This document shows positions 8,734 through 17,387 of a stretch of 64,000 nucleotides of DNA, in pieces. Source of the stretch: JAVZLH01 sp038883475 (GTDB lineage: Archaea; Thermoproteota; Bathyarchaeia; Bathyarchaeales; Bathycorpusculaceae); contig JAVZMA010000001.1 in assembly GCA_038883475.1 (NCBI GenBank), positions 62,001 through 126,000 on the forward strand. The letters run 5' to 3'. The translations under genes were made by a program, and so were the position numbers. How positions within the stretch are numbered: the stretch's first letter is position 1; every line of letters begins with the position of its first letter. The notes below the pieces were generated by a model. The model had not been told where the DNA came from. It ran no database searches and was given only the letters and a program-made list of their open reading frames with translations.

Positions 8734-10098
8734 ATGCATAATAATAAACTTAAAGCTTTGGGAATTTCAACAATCGCTATAGTAAGCGTTGTATTTGTAG
8801 AAGTCATTTTGGGCACCGCTGTGGGGAGCCTAGCAATCTTAAGCGACGGTGCACACGCATTACTTGACGCCTTAACAATGCTTGTGCTATTTTTCACGAC
8901 AAGGGCTTCTCTTAAACCGCCTGATGAGGAGCATATGTATGGTCATGAGAAGTTTGAGTCGATAGGTGGTTTAGTAGGTGGAATTACCCTCATTGGTATA
9001 GCCCTATTAATAATGTATGAGGCGGTCTTGAGGATTATGCAGAACGCGTCGATTAATCTGAATTTAAAGTCTGTCGGTTTCATTGCAATAGGATACACAT
9101 TATGCATAGACTTCATTAGAATTGGCATTTTTAGAAAAGCAATTGAAAGCGAGAGTTCCACGGTGAAGGCTGGATTTTACCATGCGCTAGCGGATTTTAG
9201 CTCCACTATACTTGCGCTTTTAGGATTTGGCTTGGCAACAATAGGGTCTTATCCTAGTGGTGACGCGTTTGCGTCGATTGTTCTAAGTATTCTACTGACT
9301 TACTTAAGCGTTAGACTGGTCTTGAGTAGCGGAATGGAACTCAGCGACGCAATATCCAAAGATGTTGCAGAGAAAGTCAGAAGGGAAATACTCTCAACAA
9401 ATGGGATTTGCCAATGCGAAAACCTAAAAGTGAGGAAAGCAGGCTCCAGAACATTCGTGGAAGCCACAGTGAAAGTTCCGGATTACGTGAGTTTTGAGGA
9501 GGCGCATACTCTAGCGTCAAAAGTCGAAGAGGCGCTTAAGAAATCCTTGGGAAATGTTAGCGTCACAATTCACGTTGAACCATTAGAAAAGGAAATGCAA
9601 ACAGAAAAACTTGTGGAGAAACTTGCCACCGAAGTTGACGGCGTAAAGGAAGCTCATGAAGTGAACACGGTCTACACGAATGGCAAATTGTACATAACGT
9701 TACACGCCTATGTAAGCCCAAAACTCTCTGTACAAAAAGCCCACGAACTTGCCGAAAAAATCGAAAACAAAATAAGTGAAAGAATAGAGAACGTTGAAAA
9801 CGTAACAGTCCACATAGAACCCTTCAGCCCCAAAACGCGAAGAGGCTCAAGAGTAAATGAAGAGGAAATCAGAAAAATAATCTATAAGGCGGCTGAAAAC
9901 TTTAGGCAAACTTTCCACATAAAAAGAATAGTCACTTATGTTGCGGGCGGAAAACGCTACATAAACATAGACTGCTGTTTTACCGAAGAACTTTCGATAG
10001 AAGAGGCGCATAAAATAGCCTCAGAAATTGAAGAAAAAATAAGAAAACAATTTGCAGAAACAACAGTCACAGTTCACATGGAACCAGAAGAAAATTGA
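8734..10098 (+). CDS. CDF-family metal exporter with three tandem C-terminal domains
   Basis: The 454-residue protein has the six-span membrane core of cation diffusion facilitators (Zn, Fe or Mn export by proton exchange). Metal-site motifs are H41xxxD45 in span 2 and H150xxxD154 in span 5. After it come three copies of the cytosolic ZT-dimer-like domain, at about 209-284, 291-363 and 376-451, each with an EEAH or QKAH helix and a terminal VTVHxEP or VTIHVEP strand. Ordinary members have one copy and about 300 residues. The start is ATG 8734, just before span 1; an in-frame ATG at 8587 would add 49 atypical residues and lies before the TATA box. The metal cannot be told. Confidence 0.85.
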   Translation: MHNNKLKALGISTIAIVSVVFVEVILGTAVGSLAILSDGAHALLDALTMLVLFFTTRASLKPPDEEHMYGHEKFESIGGLVGGITLIGIALLIMYEAVLRIMQNASINLNLKSVGFIAIGYTLCIDFIRIGIFRKAIESESSTVKAGFYHALADFSSTILALLGFGLATIGSYPSGDAFASIVLSILLTYLSVRLVLSSGMELSDAISKDVAEKVRREILSTNGICQCENLKVRKAGSRTFVEATVKVPDYVSFEEAHTLASKVEEALKKSLGNVSVTIHVEPLEKEMQTEKLVEKLATEVDGVKEAHEVNTVYTNGKLYITLHAYVSPKLSVQKAHELAEKIENKISERIENVENVTVHIEPFSPKTRRGSRVNEEEIRKIIYKAAENFRQTFHIKRIVTYVAGGKRYINIDCCFTEELSIEEAHKIASEIEEKIRKQFAETTVTVHMEPEEN

Positions 10099-10121
10099 GG
10101 AATAGTTAGAAAAAGCAGGGT

Positions 10122-11924
10122 TTATGAAAGCTCAACTTCATTTACGAATTCCAAGTCTTCTATGGTGTTAATTTTCACTTTTCTTTCTGAAACCGTGTAG
10201 AGTATGTTTCCTATGTAAAGCGACCTCTTAACATGATAATAGACGTTTCGAACGCTCATGCCGTTTTCTAAATGGGTAACATTTCCCTTAAGCACAAAAC
10301 CATCTTCCAAAGACACATCAAACACAAAGGCTCCTTGCCCAACGAAGTCTCCGGAAACCCATGAAGGGACGCCCTCTGGGTACATGCTTTGGTTTATCTT
10401 TGCCACTAAGACGGGTATTACAAGAAGGTTCTTTGCTTTGTCGAATAGGAATGCTTTGTGGTCGCTTAAAACAGGGGAGTCTGACCCTCTGTCGCCAATG
10501 GTGTAGTTTGCGATTTGCCTCGGATTATTCACGTCAGTAACATCAAAAAGCGATATTTTTATCCCTTGATACCATGCGAAGTTTCCTTCTGTTGCTTCCA
10601 CAGTTTCTTTGCCTACGCCAATTATGTGGTTTTCGTCATAGGGGTGTAGATAGTCCGAGTATCCCGGTATTTTCAGTTCACCAAGCTTTTCTGGATTAGT
10701 GGGATCGCTTAAATCTATCACAAACAATGGGTCAACTTTTTTAAAGGTTACAAGATAGCATCTTTCACCCATGAATCTGGCTGAATGAAAATATTCTTTA
10801 GGAGCGAGATTCTCCAATTTTCCAACTACGCTTAGGTTCATGTTTAGCACGTAGAGGTTGGTTCCATTTGTCCATGTTGTTGTGGCTATTCTGAAGTAGC
10901 CGTTGTACTCGTCCATTGAAAACTGGTTAAGTTCGCGTCCCGGCACCTCGCGTTGTGCTTCGCAAATTAGGGTTCTGTTCTCGACGCGTATCCTATAAAT
11001 TGACGTTTGTTCGTTCCATTTATGGAATGTTATGTAAATGTTGTTCAGTGACATGTACATGGTGCTTGTCCCGCCCATCATAACTGTCAAAGTGTTAGGT
11101 TCTTCCCCGTCGTTAAGCATGTTTAAGGCGACTGCCGTCGTGAAAGTGTAGCATTCTTCAGAAACGTTGAAATAGTGGATTCTGGAGGCTTCTATATCCA
11201 TTATTTTGTTTTCAGAATAGATTTTGGGTAAAATAACCGTGTCGTAGATTACGTAGGCTGGCTGGCTTATGATAGCGTAAACGTATTCGCCTATCATCCT
11301 CGAGTTAAAGTAGCTGCCGCTCATCATGAAATTTCTCGTTTGTATTGGATTTGTCTTGTTTGAAACGTCGTAGATTTTTATGAAGGTTTTAACATCATAG
11401 GAATACATGTAGTATGGAGACGAGGTGTATTTGGTTCCCAAAACCGCCAGTTTATCGCCGTTTGAACTTACGAAAATTCCAGATGGGTGCTCATCCGTAT
11501 TAAACGTTATTTTTGAAACTATCGATGCCTCTTCTGGCGGATAAGCCTTCAGGATGAAGACTGTGTTGTTTGCTATCAAATAAATAAATTCGCCATCAGT
11601 TTTTACAATATCTGCCTCGTCAATCTCCGCAACTTGAACATTTGTAGTCGAGTATTCGGTTCCTCCCAGAAATATGCCCGACAACGTATCGCCATAATAG
11701 AATTGTCCTCGATAGTAATACCAATATCCTTGGCTTTTAGAGTTTGTCTTTAGGAAGTTTCTGAGCTCTTCATATGATGAGAACGTTTTTAGCGGCGAAG
11801 TCTCTGGGTTTACTGGAAATATTGGATTTACTCCAAAATTGTAGCATAATGTGCCTAAAACTATAGCCAATAAAACTGCTGCTAAGCCGTATATGGGTAG
11901 GCGTTTCTTTATTTCTCTCTGCAA
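10122..11924 (-). CDS. Secreted or membrane-anchored beta-propeller protein
   Basis: The 600-residue protein has a short basic N-terminus, one hydrophobic span at about residues 10-30 that serves as signal or anchor, and then a long extracytoplasmic region. The block QVAEIDEADIVKTDGEFIYL near residues 97-116 is the hallmark of the archaeal/bacterial Beta_propel family (PF09826, from memory); repeated blade-like blocks follow. Binding partner and function are unknown. The start is TTG 11924, preceded by GGTGAT 6-7 bases upstream. A TATA-like GATAAAATAA (minus strand, near 11957-11968) lies upstream. The convergent CDF gene ends 23 bases away, and a membrane-linked regulator lies upstream on the same strand. 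Confidence 0.75.
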   Translation of the reverse strand: MQREIKKRLPIYGLAAVLLAIVLGTLCYNFGVNPIFPVNPETSPLKTFSSYEELRNFLKTNSKSQGYWYYYRGQFYYGDTLSGIFLGGTEYSTTNVQVAEIDEADIVKTDGEFIYLIANNTVFILKAYPPEEASIVSKITFNTDEHPSGIFVSSNGDKLAVLGTKYTSSPYYMYSYDVKTFIKIYDVSNKTNPIQTRNFMMSGSYFNSRMIGEYVYAIISQPAYVIYDTVILPKIYSENKIMDIEASRIHYFNVSEECYTFTTAVALNMLNDGEEPNTLTVMMGGTSTMYMSLNNIYITFHKWNEQTSIYRIRVENRTLICEAQREVPGRELNQFSMDEYNGYFRIATTTWTNGTNLYVLNMNLSVVGKLENLAPKEYFHSARFMGERCYLVTFKKVDPLFVIDLSDPTNPEKLGELKIPGYSDYLHPYDENHIIGVGKETVEATEGNFAWYQGIKISLFDVTDVNNPRQIANYTIGDRGSDSPVLSDHKAFLFDKAKNLLVIPVLVAKINQSMYPEGVPSWVSGDFVGQGAFVFDVSLEDGFVLKGNVTHLENGMSVRNVYYHVKRSLYIGNILYTVSERKVKINTIEDLEFVNEVELS

Positions 11925-11994
11925 CGCAAATCACCAACAAGCTTTAATGTTCCCTTTTATTTTATCCTAACCTCTGGTACAATCTGTTCGGAAA

Positions 11995-12444
11995 TTAGAA
12001 CGGTCTCAAAGACCATATACGTGCTGCCTCGTACCAAAATATCGCTGAAACAACTGCGCCGAATAGAATTATGAATAAGCTTTCCCTTGTGAAGCTTTGT
12101 ATGAACGTTAAAAGATAGATTATGTAGAAGGTTGTGGAGAACATGGCGTAAAAGAAATACCTTGGAAACATGATCCTTCCAAGCTTTACAAAGTGGCGGA
12201 GCACCCCGATTTTAACCTCATTAATCAAAAAATAGCGGCTACCCGCATCCTGTTTCTGCACCAAGCCAAGTTCCCGCAACTGTTCAAGATGGTGTTGTGC
12301 CACGCTTGGACTGCTAAAGCGTAAAGCTTTCTGAACTTCGCGAACACTCATCGGGCGACCAGTTTTTAAGAGAAGCCAATAGACTTTCCAAGCCTTTCCT
12401 CGAAGCGCATATTCCAGACTATTCTCTTCTTCGTCAGTCTTCAA
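11995..12444 (-). CDS. Membrane-anchored winged-helix regulator
   Basis: The 149-residue protein has an N-terminal winged-helix DNA-binding domain (about residues 10-75) with recognition region SPSVAQHHLEQLRELGLV, as in ArsR/MarR-type archaeal regulators. Two hydrophobic spans follow at about 92-115 and 120-140, which would place the DNA-binding part in the cytoplasm at the membrane. The start appears to be TTG 12444; the ribosome-binding site is weak. It lies 70 bases upstream of the beta-propeller gene on the same strand, so regulation of that gene or a shared envelope role is plausible but inferred. Confidence 0.7.
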   Translation of the reverse strand: MKTDEEENSLEYALRGKAWKVYWLLLKTGRPMSVREVQKALRFSSPSVAQHHLEQLRELGLVQKQDAGSRYFLINEVKIGVLRHFVKLGRIMFPRYFFYAMFSTTFYIIYLLTFIQSFTRESLFIILFGAVVSAIFWYEAARIWSLRPF

Positions 12445-12500
12445 AGTTTAGCCTTTTCTCCCCTTAATTTTTGACTTGCACTGGCTTATAAGTCCAATTT

Positions 12501-13064
12501 TTAGAACAACTTCTCTCTGATTTCCCCTTCAACAACATCCATTGGCTTATTTGCGTCTACAATAGTCCATTCACCCATCAAAGCTAGACCCAGCGCCTTC
12601 AATCTAACTTCTTCCAGCTCCTCTAGGCTTTCAAACATTTCTAGTCTCCTTCGAGTTTGCTGTATCCTCTTGTAAGCTTCTTCTGGTTTTACGTCAAGGA
12701 AGAACATGAATTGAGATGTTGGCACTGTGAAAGCGAAAAAACTGTAGGCTATCCTATGAAGCGGCTTTGGTAAATAGGCGGTTCCCATCAAGTAGCGGAC
12801 AAAAATAATGTAATCGTATTTGCGCCATGAATAAAGCAGAATTGAGCGAATAACATCAAGCATGTAGAAGAAAGCTGCTGCAAAATGGGCGCTTTTTCCT
12901 CTAGAGTAAAGAAACTGTCTAGCCTTTACGCCGAAAGGGTTATCGCTTGACGGGTGAATCCGCAAGAGAATGCTCTTTCCATGGCTTTGAAGAAACTTGT
13001 AAAGCCTGAACGCTTGAGTGCTTTTGCCAGAAGCGTCCAAACCGTCTATGACGATGAACACCAT
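12501..13064 (-). CDS. Thymidylate-kinase-like P-loop kinase
   Basis: The 187-residue protein starts with the P-loop GLDASGKST and has a LID-like basic stretch (QQTRRRLEMFE), as in thymidylate kinases. The usual TMK DR(Y/H) motif is replaced by VRYLMGTAYL, so the Asp is missing, and the substrate region is unusually hydrophobic. True TMK activity is therefore uncertain. It lies last in a tight three-gene run after UbiA and a polyprenol-kinase-like gene (3-base gap), which suggests a lipid-phosphate or nucleotide substrate linked to lipid synthesis. The start is ATG 13064, with GGAGG about 11 bases upstream. Confidence 0.7.
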   Translation of the reverse strand: MVFIVIDGLDASGKSTQAFRLYKFLQSHGKSILLRIHPSSDNPFGVKARQFLYSRGKSAHFAAAFFYMLDVIRSILLYSWRKYDYIIFVRYLMGTAYLPKPLHRIAYSFFAFTVPTSQFMFFLDVKPEEAYKRIQQTRRRLEMFESLEELEEVRLKALGLALMGEWTIVDANKPMDVVEGEIREKLF

Positions 13065-13067
13065 GCA

Positions 13068-13790
13068 TTAGAAGCCTCCGCCAAAATAGAGAAAGGCTAA
13101 GACGCTGAAGAAGGGAACCGTCAAGTTGTCAAAGCCCAAAGGCGAGAAACCCTCAGCAACGGCAGCAACAAAGGCAACAAAAAGAAGAACAAAAATGTTG
13201 CCAAACATTGACAATGCATAAAACATGGAGAAATAAACTGCACTTACCCCAAGGCTTGTGAAAGTTACAAGAAACATAGCTGCCGACCCCTCAAAACTTT
13301 TTCCAGCAAAAAGTCTGTATCTTCTCTTACCCCATCTTTCGCCTACTGCGGAAGCAGCGGCATCGCCATAAGCCATCGGCAAAACTCCCGTAGCAATTAT
13401 GTAAGGTTTGGAGGCGAAAAACAGCGCCAAAAAAGTATAGGAGACAGCGTAAAAAACAAGTCCTAAACGGTGCCCTTCCTCAGTTATGTCTGCGAGTTCT
13501 CTGAAGCGTTCCGTGAAATTTTTAAACGGGGAGTAAGGCGAAGCGAGAAACGTTAAAACTATGAAGGGGGCGGCCACAAAAAATGGAAAGTTAAGCGGAA
13601 AAACGTTGTAGGTGAAAAAGGGAATTATAAATGGAAGATTTCCAATCATTGCATGTAAAAATTTGCGAGATGCTTTCCGAGAGATTTTCAAAATTTTATC
13701 CATCCTTCCTGAAACAAAAATTATAATTAACACGTACGCGTAGCAGAGGAGCATTAAAGCCAGATTTAAAAGAAGCTCATAATCCGGCAT
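13068..13790 (-). CDS. Polyprenol/dolichol/phytol-kinase-like membrane protein
   Basis: The 240-residue protein has about seven hydrophobic spans and two blocks typical of the CTP-dependent lipid-alcohol kinase family (DGK1, dolichol kinase, phytol kinase): RKFLHAMIGN near residue 45 and MAYGDAAASAVGERWGKRRY followed by GKSFEGSAAMF. These enzymes phosphorylate isoprenoid alcohols or diacylglycerol at the membrane. ATG 13790 is chosen because GGTGAGG lies immediately upstream; the frame stays open to 13832. It begins 5 bases after the UbiA stop, so the two are very probably cotranscribed. The archaeal CDP-archaeol synthase CarS belongs to a related family and is an alternative to consider. Confidence 0.75.
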   Translation of the reverse strand: MPDYELLLNLALMLLCYAYVLIIIFVSGRMDKILKISRKASRKFLHAMIGNLPFIIPFFTYNVFPLNFPFFVAAPFIVLTFLASPYSPFKNFTERFRELADITEEGHRLGLVFYAVSYTFLALFFASKPYIIATGVLPMAYGDAAASAVGERWGKRRYRLFAGKSFEGSAAMFLVTFTSLGVSAVYFSMFYALSMFGNIFVLLFVAFVAAVAEGFSPLGFDNLTVPFFSVLAFLYFGGGF

Positions 13791-13794
13791 AACC

Positions 13795-14670
13795 TCACCA
13801 GAAAGCCCCAAAAACAAATGCAAGCAACCCACTCATAAACCACAAAAGAGCATAGTTCTTGATTTTTCTGGCGTTTTCTCTCGAATAATCCCTAATGAGC
13901 ATGATGGAGGATGCAACAAGCCCAAAATCAGTTACCAAAACAAAGGGAATAAACCAAAATGAGACAAGCTGCATGATCAAAGGGACGGGGCTCAGTAAAA
14001 CAGCCAATACGTAGAATAGCGAAGCAGCAGCTGCAGCCCTTCTCTCGCCGTACTTCACAGCCAAAGTTTTCACATTCTGCATCCTATCCCCTTGAACATC
14101 CGCTATTCCCTTCGTGATCTCCCTACCAGTGTTTGAAAGAAAAACCATTAAAACAAAAATTAGGATGTTCGGTTCTAAGGCGCTGGTTACCGCAAAGCTT
14201 CCGTAAATGAAGGGTATGGCGACGCACGCGCTTACAAGAAAGTTTCCTGGCAGCCCGCTGCGTTTTCCAACTGTGGTGTATGCCACAAATATCAGCCACG
14301 CAATCATGGCAACTAAAAAACAGTAAATGCTCTGAAGGTTTGTTAAATACGAGTTTGCAAACGCTGTTATAAAACCCAACACTGAAAGGGTGAACGCGAA
14401 AATCAGAGCTTCCTTTGGCTTTATTAAGCCGCTGGGAATAGGGCGGCTCGGCTCGTTTACTGCGTCAATCTCCCTATCATAATAGTCGTTTATAGCCATA
14501 GAAGCCGCTGTCAGCAGAAAACCAGTAAAGAACCCGTAAAAAAGGTTAGGTAAAAAATTGCTTGAAAGGGCGGCTTTGTTTGCCAGTGCTGCGCCAACCA
14601 TGACGGCGAAACCCATCATTAGGCAATTTGCAGGGCGCATCAACCGTATAAACCCGGCAAGTTTGTTCAT
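13795..14670 (-). CDS. UbiA-family prenyltransferase, probable DGGGP synthase
   Basis: The 291-residue membrane protein has about eight to nine spans and both Asp-rich motifs of UbiA prenyltransferases: NDYYDREIDAVNEPSRPIPSG in the first half and DVQGDR later. The second block, REITKGIADVQGDR, and the length fit digeranylgeranylglyceryl phosphate synthase, which adds the second geranylgeranyl chain in archaeal lipid synthesis. Other UbiA members (for quinones or haem) cannot be excluded. ATG 14670 matches the family start (MNKLAGFIRLMRPANC); the frame is open to 14775. It leads a minus-strand operon with two putative kinases and is divergent from a sugar nucleotidyltransferase gene. Confidence 0.82.
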   Translation of the reverse strand: MNKLAGFIRLMRPANCLMMGFAVMVGAALANKAALSSNFLPNLFYGFFTGFLLTAASMAINDYYDREIDAVNEPSRPIPSGLIKPKEALIFAFTLSVLGFITAFANSYLTNLQSIYCFLVAMIAWLIFVAYTTVGKRSGLPGNFLVSACVAIPFIYGSFAVTSALEPNILIFVLMVFLSNTGREITKGIADVQGDRMQNVKTLAVKYGERRAAAAASLFYVLAVLLSPVPLIMQLVSFWFIPFVLVTDFGLVASSIMLIRDYSRENARKIKNYALLWFMSGLLAFVFGAFW

Positions 14671-14796
14671 GCTGCTCAAGCCCTTTGCATTACCATAAAG
14701 CGCCGTTACAGTTATAAAATTCACGTTTAAATTAGAAAGTTTAATACGTATAGTGAGGATTACATCGTTTAGCAAAGTTTGTCAAGGTGACAACTT

Positions 14797-16068
14797 TTGC
14801 GCCATAACTATGCACCCGAAAGGCTAAGAGTAATAATTCCAGTGGGTGGAAAAGCCACACGTTTGCTTCCTCTTACAGCAGAAACAAGCAAGGCTTGCCT
14901 CCGCCTCCTAAACAGACCCCTAATAGACTTTTCGCTTTTGTCCCTTGCACGTCAAGGCATAAAAAACTTCATTTTCGGGGTGAAAGGCTACACAAACTAT
15001 AGGGATTTACACGATTATTTCGAGTCTGGATATGGGTTTTCAGCTAGATATGGCATAAATCCACGCGTCCACATAAAATATCAGCCGAACATAGAAGACT
15101 TGGGAAGCGCAGATTCTGCAAGGATAAACATGGAATACTACAATGTTAGAGACCCAGTTTTCGCAGTGCAAGGCGACAACATTTTTGATGTTGACCTTAA
15201 AGAGCTTGTTGACTTTCACCAAAAGAAAGGAGCATTGATGACCATAGCCTTAAGAGAAGTTAAGGATGTTGAAGGCTACGGAATAGCAGACATAGATAAA
15301 GACATGCGAATTTCAAGGTTCGTTGAAAAACCTTTGCCGAAAGAGGCGCCGTCAAACCTTGCAAACACAGGCTTATACATGGTTTCTCCAGAAATAAAAA
15401 AGATATTCAAGGAAAAAGGAGTTAAGCAAATCATAAAGGAGCGACATCGCTTAGACTTCGGCTACGACTTCATACCATATGTAATAAAAACTGGAAGACC
15501 AGTGTACGGCTACGTCTTGAAAGGATGCTGGTACGATGTTGGAACGCCGAAACGTTACTTAGAAGCAATGCAAGACATGCTTAACGGCTGCTTCTCTTCA
15601 TTAACAGATTTTGGTGGAAGAATAAGCGAAGATGCACGGATATGGGTTCAAGGAGAAAGCGTCGAGTCCCAAAAGCGAAGAGAGGAAATCATACGGAAAA
15701 TTAAGCAGGGAAAAATAGAGGTTGAAGGCTCAGTCCTTATTGGGAGACACTGCAAAATTGGCGACGGCGTAAGAATAGTGAATTCATGCATTGACAACTA
15801 CACGAAAATTGGCGACGGCGTCGTAATAGAAAACTCCGCCATTATGGATAGAGTTATAATCGAAAAGGAGGCTGAAATAAAAAGCAGCATTATAGGTCGG
15901 CATGTAACAGTTTTATCAAAACCAAGTAAAAAGACGAAGATAGATTCTGTTTCAGTTATCGCAGACGATGTGACAATAGCAGAGGGCTGTAGATTAGCGG
16001 CAACGAAAATTTACCCACACCAATATGTGAGGGGGGAGTTCACGAATCAGACATTGATGCCAAGCTAG
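14797..16068 (+). CDS. NDP-sugar pyrophosphorylase with hexapeptide-repeat tail
   Basis: The N-terminal nucleotidyltransferase domain (about 1-245) begins with VIIPVGGKATRLLPLT, a variant of the usual GGxGTRLxPLT with Gly replaced by Ala. It also has LNRPLIDFSL, VQGDNIFDVDL and WYDVGTPKRYLEA. The rest contains left-handed beta-helix repeats (for example IGRHCKIGDGVRIVNS). Such enzymes activate sugar-1-phosphates with NTP for glycans; sugar and nucleotide cannot be assigned. The start is TTG 14797, with AAGGTGA 5-6 bases upstream. It is divergent from ubiA across a 126-base gap and convergent with endA. Confidence 0.85.
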   Translation: MRHNYAPERLRVIIPVGGKATRLLPLTAETSKACLRLLNRPLIDFSLLSLARQGIKNFIFGVKGYTNYRDLHDYFESGYGFSARYGINPRVHIKYQPNIEDLGSADSARINMEYYNVRDPVFAVQGDNIFDVDLKELVDFHQKKGALMTIALREVKDVEGYGIADIDKDMRISRFVEKPLPKEAPSNLANTGLYMVSPEIKKIFKEKGVKQIIKERHRLDFGYDFIPYVIKTGRPVYGYVLKGCWYDVGTPKRYLEAMQDMLNGCFSSLTDFGGRISEDARIWVQGESVESQKRREEIIRKIKQGKIEVEGSVLIGRHCKIGDGVRIVNSCIDNYTKIGDGVVIENSAIMDRVIIEKEAEIKSSIIGRHVTVLSKPSKKTKIDSVSVIADDVTIAEGCRLAATKIYPHQYVRGEFTNQTLMPS

Positions 16069-16082
16069 GAACGAAAGGGAGT

Positions 16083-16640
16083 TTATGCCTTAAACCATTT
16101 GAATATTAAATACCGTATCCTTCCGTTCTCCAAGTCTGGCACAGCTATAATGAATCTTTTTCTGACAGTCGTCGCAAGCCTTCCAGCCTTAACAATTTCC
16201 GTGGCTGTTATTTCCGATTTAGCCTTTTTAACAGAAACCATGTAGGGCGCGTGTTCAACTCCAGGTCCGTGCTTGTAAACTGCGAAATCACATCCAAACT
16301 TTATCCCAGGGGTCACAACTAGTCCGCTGTCGCGTAAATCCTTGTAAACAGCGTATTTCACGTCGAACTCCTCATATAACTGTCTTGCCCTTTTAAGAAG
16401 TTTTTTAACGCTAACCCTCTTTTTCTCAAGGCCTTCGCGGACCGTTATTATTCCCTTTTCTGTCAGGTACAAGCCTTCCATTAAATCTAGAATTAGGGGG
16501 ACGTTGAACTCCGGTATTTTTGGTTTTGCAATTCCAAGGGGTTTACCATAAAATCCCATTTTGTAAAGTTCTGAGCCTTCTTTTGGGTTCCACACAACCA
16601 AAAAATTTTCTATGAATTCTACCTCAATTTTTTTGGGCAT
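16083..16640 (-). CDS. endA: tRNA-splicing endonuclease
   Basis: At 185 residues this is the short homotetrameric-type archaeal enzyme, which cuts bulge-helix-bulge motifs in intron-containing tRNA and rRNA. The catalytic triad is visible as Tyr122 (FAVYKHGPG), His130 (VEHAPY) and Lys151 (EIVKAGRLA). The N-terminal half holds the accessory domain. It starts at ATG 16640 and ends 14 bases from the convergent nucleotidyltransferase gene. The DUF47 gene begins upstream on the same strand, 12 bases from it. Confidence 0.92.
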   Translation of the reverse strand: MPKKIEVEFIENFLVVWNPKEGSELYKMGFYGKPLGIAKPKIPEFNVPLILDLMEGLYLTEKGIITVREGLEKKRVSVKKLLKRARQLYEEFDVKYAVYKDLRDSGLVVTPGIKFGCDFAVYKHGPGVEHAPYMVSVKKAKSEITATEIVKAGRLATTVRKRFIIAVPDLENGRIRYLIFKWFKA

Positions 16641-16652
16641 CGTGTTTTTCGC

Positions 16653-17330
16653 CTACATAATGAAAGATAAGACTCTAGCCGCGTCTGCAGCGTCTTCAGC
16701 CTTGTCTGCAGAGTCCTCTAGAAGCTGAAGAATGTCTCTTAAAAGGATTAGGGCTGGAAAGTCCAGTTTGCTGCTTAAAAGTTTTATTTCAAGTTCGCGG
16801 TAGAGTTCGTCAACGTTTTTCTCTGCGATTTCAACGTCCTTAGCTTTTTCCATGGTTTTAACTGAACCGTAGCTTAAAACCATCATTGTTTCTCTAAGCC
16901 TAAGCACAGTTTCCAAAACAGCTTCCGAAAGCTTCAATAAGTCCTTCTTAATATCTGCCGGGACGTTCCAGTTGTGCTCCATGATTTCAACTATACGGAA
17001 GGCTATGCCCTCAGAGAAATCCGCAATCTCGCTTGTAAGGTTTGTGAATCTTAGGAAATCCTCTCTGCTCAGAAGAATTGCCCCTATCTCGGCGAGTTCC
17101 TGTGAGACAAGACGCCTAGCGTTGTCAACGTCCTCTTCGCAGTTTCTAATTTCGTTGAAAAGTTGCTTGGTTTTCTCTTTATCGTTTTTTATGAAGTAAT
17201 CCATCATTTGTGGAACTTTCCTAGTTAATTCTAAAACTTTCCTAAGGTGGTCTTGGCAAATGCTTAACGCTCTTCGTTTGACACGTTGCTCAGTCTCCAC
17301 TGGAAGCACCAAGACTCTCCCGCCTCGCAA
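16653..17330 (-). CDS. DUF47 / PhoU-like protein
   Basis: The 225-residue all-helical protein matches the DUF47 (TIGR00153) family, related to PhoU. It has acidic metal-binding motifs, seen as DNARRLVSQELAEIG, EIADFSEGIAFRI and EDSADKAEDAADAA near the C-terminus. Family members usually accompany Pit-type phosphate transporters and are thought to regulate them, but no transporter is visible here. The first start is TTG 17330; a GTG at 17309 has GGGAGA just upstream and may be the true start, giving 218 residues. It probably forms a pair with endA (12-base gap). Confidence 0.8.
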   Translation of the reverse strand: MRGGRVLVLPVETEQRVKRRALSICQDHLRKVLELTRKVPQMMDYFIKNDKEKTKQLFNEIRNCEEDVDNARRLVSQELAEIGAILLSREDFLRFTNLTSEIADFSEGIAFRIVEIMEHNWNVPADIKKDLLKLSEAVLETVLRLRETMMVLSYGSVKTMEKAKDVEIAEKNVDELYRELEIKLLSSKLDFPALILLRDILQLLEDSADKAEDAADAARVLSFIM

Positions 17331-17387
17331 ACCACGAAATTTTCCTACAGTTAAGTATAACCGAAGTATTAAAAAAGTTAGCGAAAG

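Noticed and set aside
8508..8897. Minus-strand 129-codon frame across the asnS/CDF gap
   Set aside because: It overlaps the CDF coding region antisense, would displace the asnS ribosome-binding site and has no motif.
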